Below, in pieces: positions 13,751 through 15,708 of a stretch of DNA of 15,708 nucleotides. The translations under genes were made by a program, and so were the position numbers. Location of the stretch: NCBI GenBank assembly GCA_014379785.1, contig JACMLD010000156.1, positions 1-15,708 of the forward strand, written 5' to 3'. The notes under the pieces are model-generated. The model saw nothing but the letters and a program-made list of their open reading frames with translations, was not told where the DNA came from and searched no databases. Positions within the stretch are counted from its first letter, which is position 1. Each line of letters begins with the position of its first letter. This DNA is from Chitinophagaceae bacterium (GTDB lineage Bacteria; Bacteroidota; Bacteroidia; Chitinophagales; Chitinophagaceae).

Positions 13751-14905
13751 ATGAAAATGAATTTAGCTATCAGCTTACCAACACAACGCATCCACAGGAT
13801 AGCGGTCAGTGTTTTTTTCTTTATTGCCGGGATAACATTTGCATCCTGGGCGAGCCGCATTCCCGACATCAAAAACACTTTGCACTTGTCGGAGGCGGGG
13901 CTCGGAACGGTTTTGCTGGCATTGCCCGCGGGCCTGATGGCCAGTCTTCCCTTGTCGGGCTGGCTGGTATCTAAATACGGGAGTCGCAAAATGATTCTTG
14001 CCGGCGCCATACTTTATCCTGCTACGTTGGTGTTACTTGGACTGTCCACCACCATATGGCAGCTGGTGGGCGTATTGTTTTTATTCGGACTTTGGGGCAA
14101 CCTGATAAATATTGCAATGAATACGCAGGCCGTTGGTGTCGAAAATCTGTATGGCCGATCGATCATGGCTTCCTTTCATGGATTGTGGAGTCTTGCTGCG
14201 TTTACCGGTGCGCTGGTGGGTTCCATTCTGATATCTGCAAACATTTCTCCTTTTATACATTTCTTACTGATATGTATTTCTACGGTGGGACTCGTCGTAG
14301 TGTTTTATAAGCGGACTTTGCCAGAAGACGGAGCAGATGAGGGTAGTGCAAATTTCGCCTTGCCTGACAAGCATATCCTTTTGCTGGGACTGATAGGTTT
14401 TTGCAGTATGTTTTGTGAGGGGGCTATGGCCGACTGGAGCGGTGTGTATTTTCAGAATGTAGTGGAGGCGCCCAAGGCCCTGATGACTTTGGGTTATGTA
14501 GCGTTTACCGGGTCAATGGCAACAGGTAGATTTCTGGGTGACTGGCTTGTGATGAAAATCGGAATGAAAAAGATGTTGCAGTGGAGCGGAACGCTGATCA
14601 GTACTGGCCTTTGCATTGGCATATTCTTTCCTCATATTTTTCCTGCAACGCTTGGTTTTCTTTTGGTGGGATTTGGCGTTTCCTCAGTGGTGCCGCTGGT
14701 CTACAGCCTGGCAGGAAAATCTACTACGATGGCACCCGGACTTGCACTGGCAGCGGTTTCGTCGGTATCATTTCTCGGATTTTTGCTGGGACCTCCAATC
14801 ATTGGTTTTATTGCGGAGCTTACCAATCTGCAGTGGTCGTTTGGATTCGTTGCTGTACTTGGACTGGGAACGGTGTTGTTGAGCGGAAAGGCAAAAGTGG
14901 TTTGA
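13751..14905 (+). CDS. MFS transporter (YbjJ-like)
   Basis: A 12-helix major facilitator transporter of 384 residues. The first helix begins near residue 15 and is followed by FASWASRIPDIKNTLHLSEA (about 30-49), typical of the YbjJ/fucose-permease-like branch. The loop between helices 2 and 3 holds GWLVSKYGSRK, the MFS motif G-x-L-x-D-R-x-G-x-R-K in degenerate form. A hydrophilic loop (about 190-205) separates the two halves. The second half carries GRFLGDWLVMKIGMKK, the repeat of the same motif. It lies 9 bp after the DeoR gene and is probably in its operon, which points to a sugar or sugar-derived substrate exported or imported by proton coupling; direction and substrate are unknown. ATG 13757 is an alternative start. 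The stop lies 5 bp from the convergent hydrolase gene. Confidence 0.9.
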   Translation: MKMNLAISLPTQRIHRIAVSVFFFIAGITFASWASRIPDIKNTLHLSEAGLGTVLLALPAGLMASLPLSGWLVSKYGSRKMILAGAILYPATLVLLGLSTTIWQLVGVLFLFGLWGNLINIAMNTQAVGVENLYGRSIMASFHGLWSLAAFTGALVGSILISANISPFIHFLLICISTVGLVVVFYKRTLPEDGADEGSANFALPDKHILLLGLIGFCSMFCEGAMADWSGVYFQNVVEAPKALMTLGYVAFTGSMATGRFLGDWLVMKIGMKKMLQWSGTLISTGLCIGIFFPHIFPATLGFLLVGFGVSSVVPLVYSLAGKSTTMAPGLALAAVSSVSFLGFLLGPPIIGFIAELTNLQWSFGFVAVLGLGTVLLSGKAKVV

Positions 14906-14910
14906 TCTCT

Positions 14911-15708
14911 TTAAAAAATGGACAGTTGTACCGGTCTTGGTGCGGGTCGCAAAATGGTCCTGATTGGTTTGGGAACTTCCGCTGCAGCGACGGCATTTAT
15001 TTCATAGATGGCCGTTTCCTGAAATCTGGATGCAATGATGATGTTGACAGAATGTGAACCGGCGAACAGTTGCTCGACAAGTTGTGGGTCGTTGTTGTCG
15101 CGCGACAAATGCGAAAGCAGCAGGTGGGTGAGTGAAGGTGAGCGGTGAGTAGAAAAAATATCGAATGCCTGTTTGTTTGACAGGTGGCCCTTCCCTCCTC
15201 TTATTCTATTTTTCAGGTGCCAGGGATATTTGCCGTTTGTGAGCATTGTCTCATCGTAATTTGATTCGAGAAATGCGGCATGGCATTTTGAGAAATGGTT
15301 TATCAGGTGTTCGCATGGCTGGCCGATATCTGTGAATACGCCAATGTTCACTTTGTTATTGGTTACGATAAAGCTGTGCGGGTCGGCTGCGTCGTGGTGT
15401 TTTGGAAAAGCGGTGATGGTGATTTCGCCGATGGTCACCGGTTGGTAAGCGGAGAAATGATATACCTGTGATGGTTCAATTTTCTGTTTTCCCCCTTTGA
15501 GAGTGTTGCCGGTGATATAGACAGGGAGTTTGTATTTACGTGAGATGACAGGAAGGCCGAATATATGGTCGGAGTGTTCGTGTGAGATGAATATTGCTTT
15601 GACCTTATTGATATTCAAACCCATCCTTTCCATTCTTTTTTCTACTTCGCGGCAGGAAATGCCGGCATCTATCAGAACTGCTTCTGTGTTGTTGCCGATG
15701 TAGTAGCA
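14911..15708 (-). CDS. Metallo-beta-lactamase-fold hydrolase, YycJ/WalJ-like, 5' end outside the window
   Basis: The reading frame is open to the right edge: the residues before the first internal ATG (15633) read CYYIGNNTEAVLIDAGISCR, the conserved N-terminal part of this family, so the true start is beyond 15708. The zinc-binding motif HEHSDH is encoded at 15565-15582. Further family motifs are a histidine in FPKHHDAADP, the aspartate in FTDIGQ, and HLSRDNNDPQLVEQLF near the end. YycJ/WalJ-type proteins are predicted 5'-3' exonucleases or related phosphoesterases acting in DNA repair or cell-wall-linked signalling; the family is close to RNase Z and RNase J. The visible part is 265 residues, so only a few residues are missing. 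The protein ends with a Pro/Arg-rich stretch and VQLSIF. Confidence 0.88.
   Translation of the reverse strand, partial: CYYIGNNTEAVLIDAGISCREVEKRMERMGLNINKVKAIFISHEHSDHIFGLPVISRKYKLPVYITGNTLKGGKQKIEPSQVYHFSAYQPVTIGEITITAFPKHHDAADPHSFIVTNNKVNIGVFTDIGQPCEHLINHFSKCHAAFLESNYDETMLTNGKYPWHLKNRIRGGKGHLSNKQAFDIFSTHRSPSLTHLLLSHLSRDNNDPQLVEQLFAGSHSVNIIIASRFQETAIYEINAVAAAEVPKPIRTILRPAPRPVQLSIF

Noticed and set aside
14581..15057. Plus-strand ORF (158 codons) across the MFS/hydrolase junction
   Set aside because: It overlaps two well-supported genes in other frames; the peptide is rich in Trp/Cys/Ser with no recognisable pattern.

Overview
The window looks like a chromosomal segment from a Bacteroidota species, most likely of the Chitinophagaceae/Sphingobacteriia type. 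Genes start at ATG with little or no Shine-Dalgarno signal. Some upstream regions carry boxes resembling the Bacteroidota -7 consensus TAnnTTTG. The neighbours also fit: an mlaE-mlaF-mlaD cassette without mlaB/mlaC beside it, a secreted GH78 rhamnosidase, and an exported TIM-barrel sugar isomerase. No taxonomic marker gene is present, so the assignment is inference. Both ends of the window cut through genes.

Layout. (1) 1-3617, + strand: the C-terminal part of a Y-family DNA polymerase (DinB/Pol IV type), followed after 3 bp by a DnaE-type C-family polymerase of 972 residues with a degenerate PHP domain. This looks like a two-gene translesion/mutagenesis cassette. (2) 3618-4204: about 590 bp without a convincing gene. 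It holds a GC-rich repeat-like hairpin, a terminator hairpin facing left, a 48-codon ORF of doubtful status and a strong terminator facing right. (3) 4205-6506, + strand: a tight mlaE-mlaF-mlaD (MCE) lipid-transport operon. (4) 6512-6820, - strand: a small exported protein with a carboxypeptidase-regulatory-like fold, converging on mlaD. (5) 6821-7113: a noncoding stretch dominated by a long imperfect palindrome of about 230 bp. (6) 7114-9813, + strand: a secreted GH78 alpha-L-rhamnosidase. (7) 11609-9817, - strand: a two-gene operon of a sugar-acid dehydratase in the FAH fold (2-keto-3-deoxy-D-arabinonate dehydratase-like) and an exported hydroxypyruvate-isomerase-like TIM barrel. (8) 11679-12938, + strand: a flavin amine oxidase. 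(9) 12995-14905, + strand: a DeoR-family repressor and an MFS transporter, probably co-transcribed. (10) 15708-14911, - strand: a YycJ/WalJ-like metallo-beta-lactamase-fold hydrolase, truncated by the window edge.

How the parts fit. Regions 6 to 9 suggest carbohydrate scavenging: extracellular release of rhamnose, a periplasmic or exported sugar isomerase, a cytoplasmic sugar-acid dehydratase, and a sugar-phosphate-type repressor beside a transporter. There is no SusC/SusD pair and the genes are split over both strands, so this is not a classical polysaccharide utilisation locus. Regions 1 and 3 are unrelated functions: mutagenic repair and outer-membrane lipid homeostasis.

I did not find a clear undescribed defence or mobile system. 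The most interesting items are the long palindrome at 6855-7090, the possible RNA or leader region at 3660-4046, the sugar dehydratase/exported isomerase pair, and the repeat-rich promoter of the DeoR gene.
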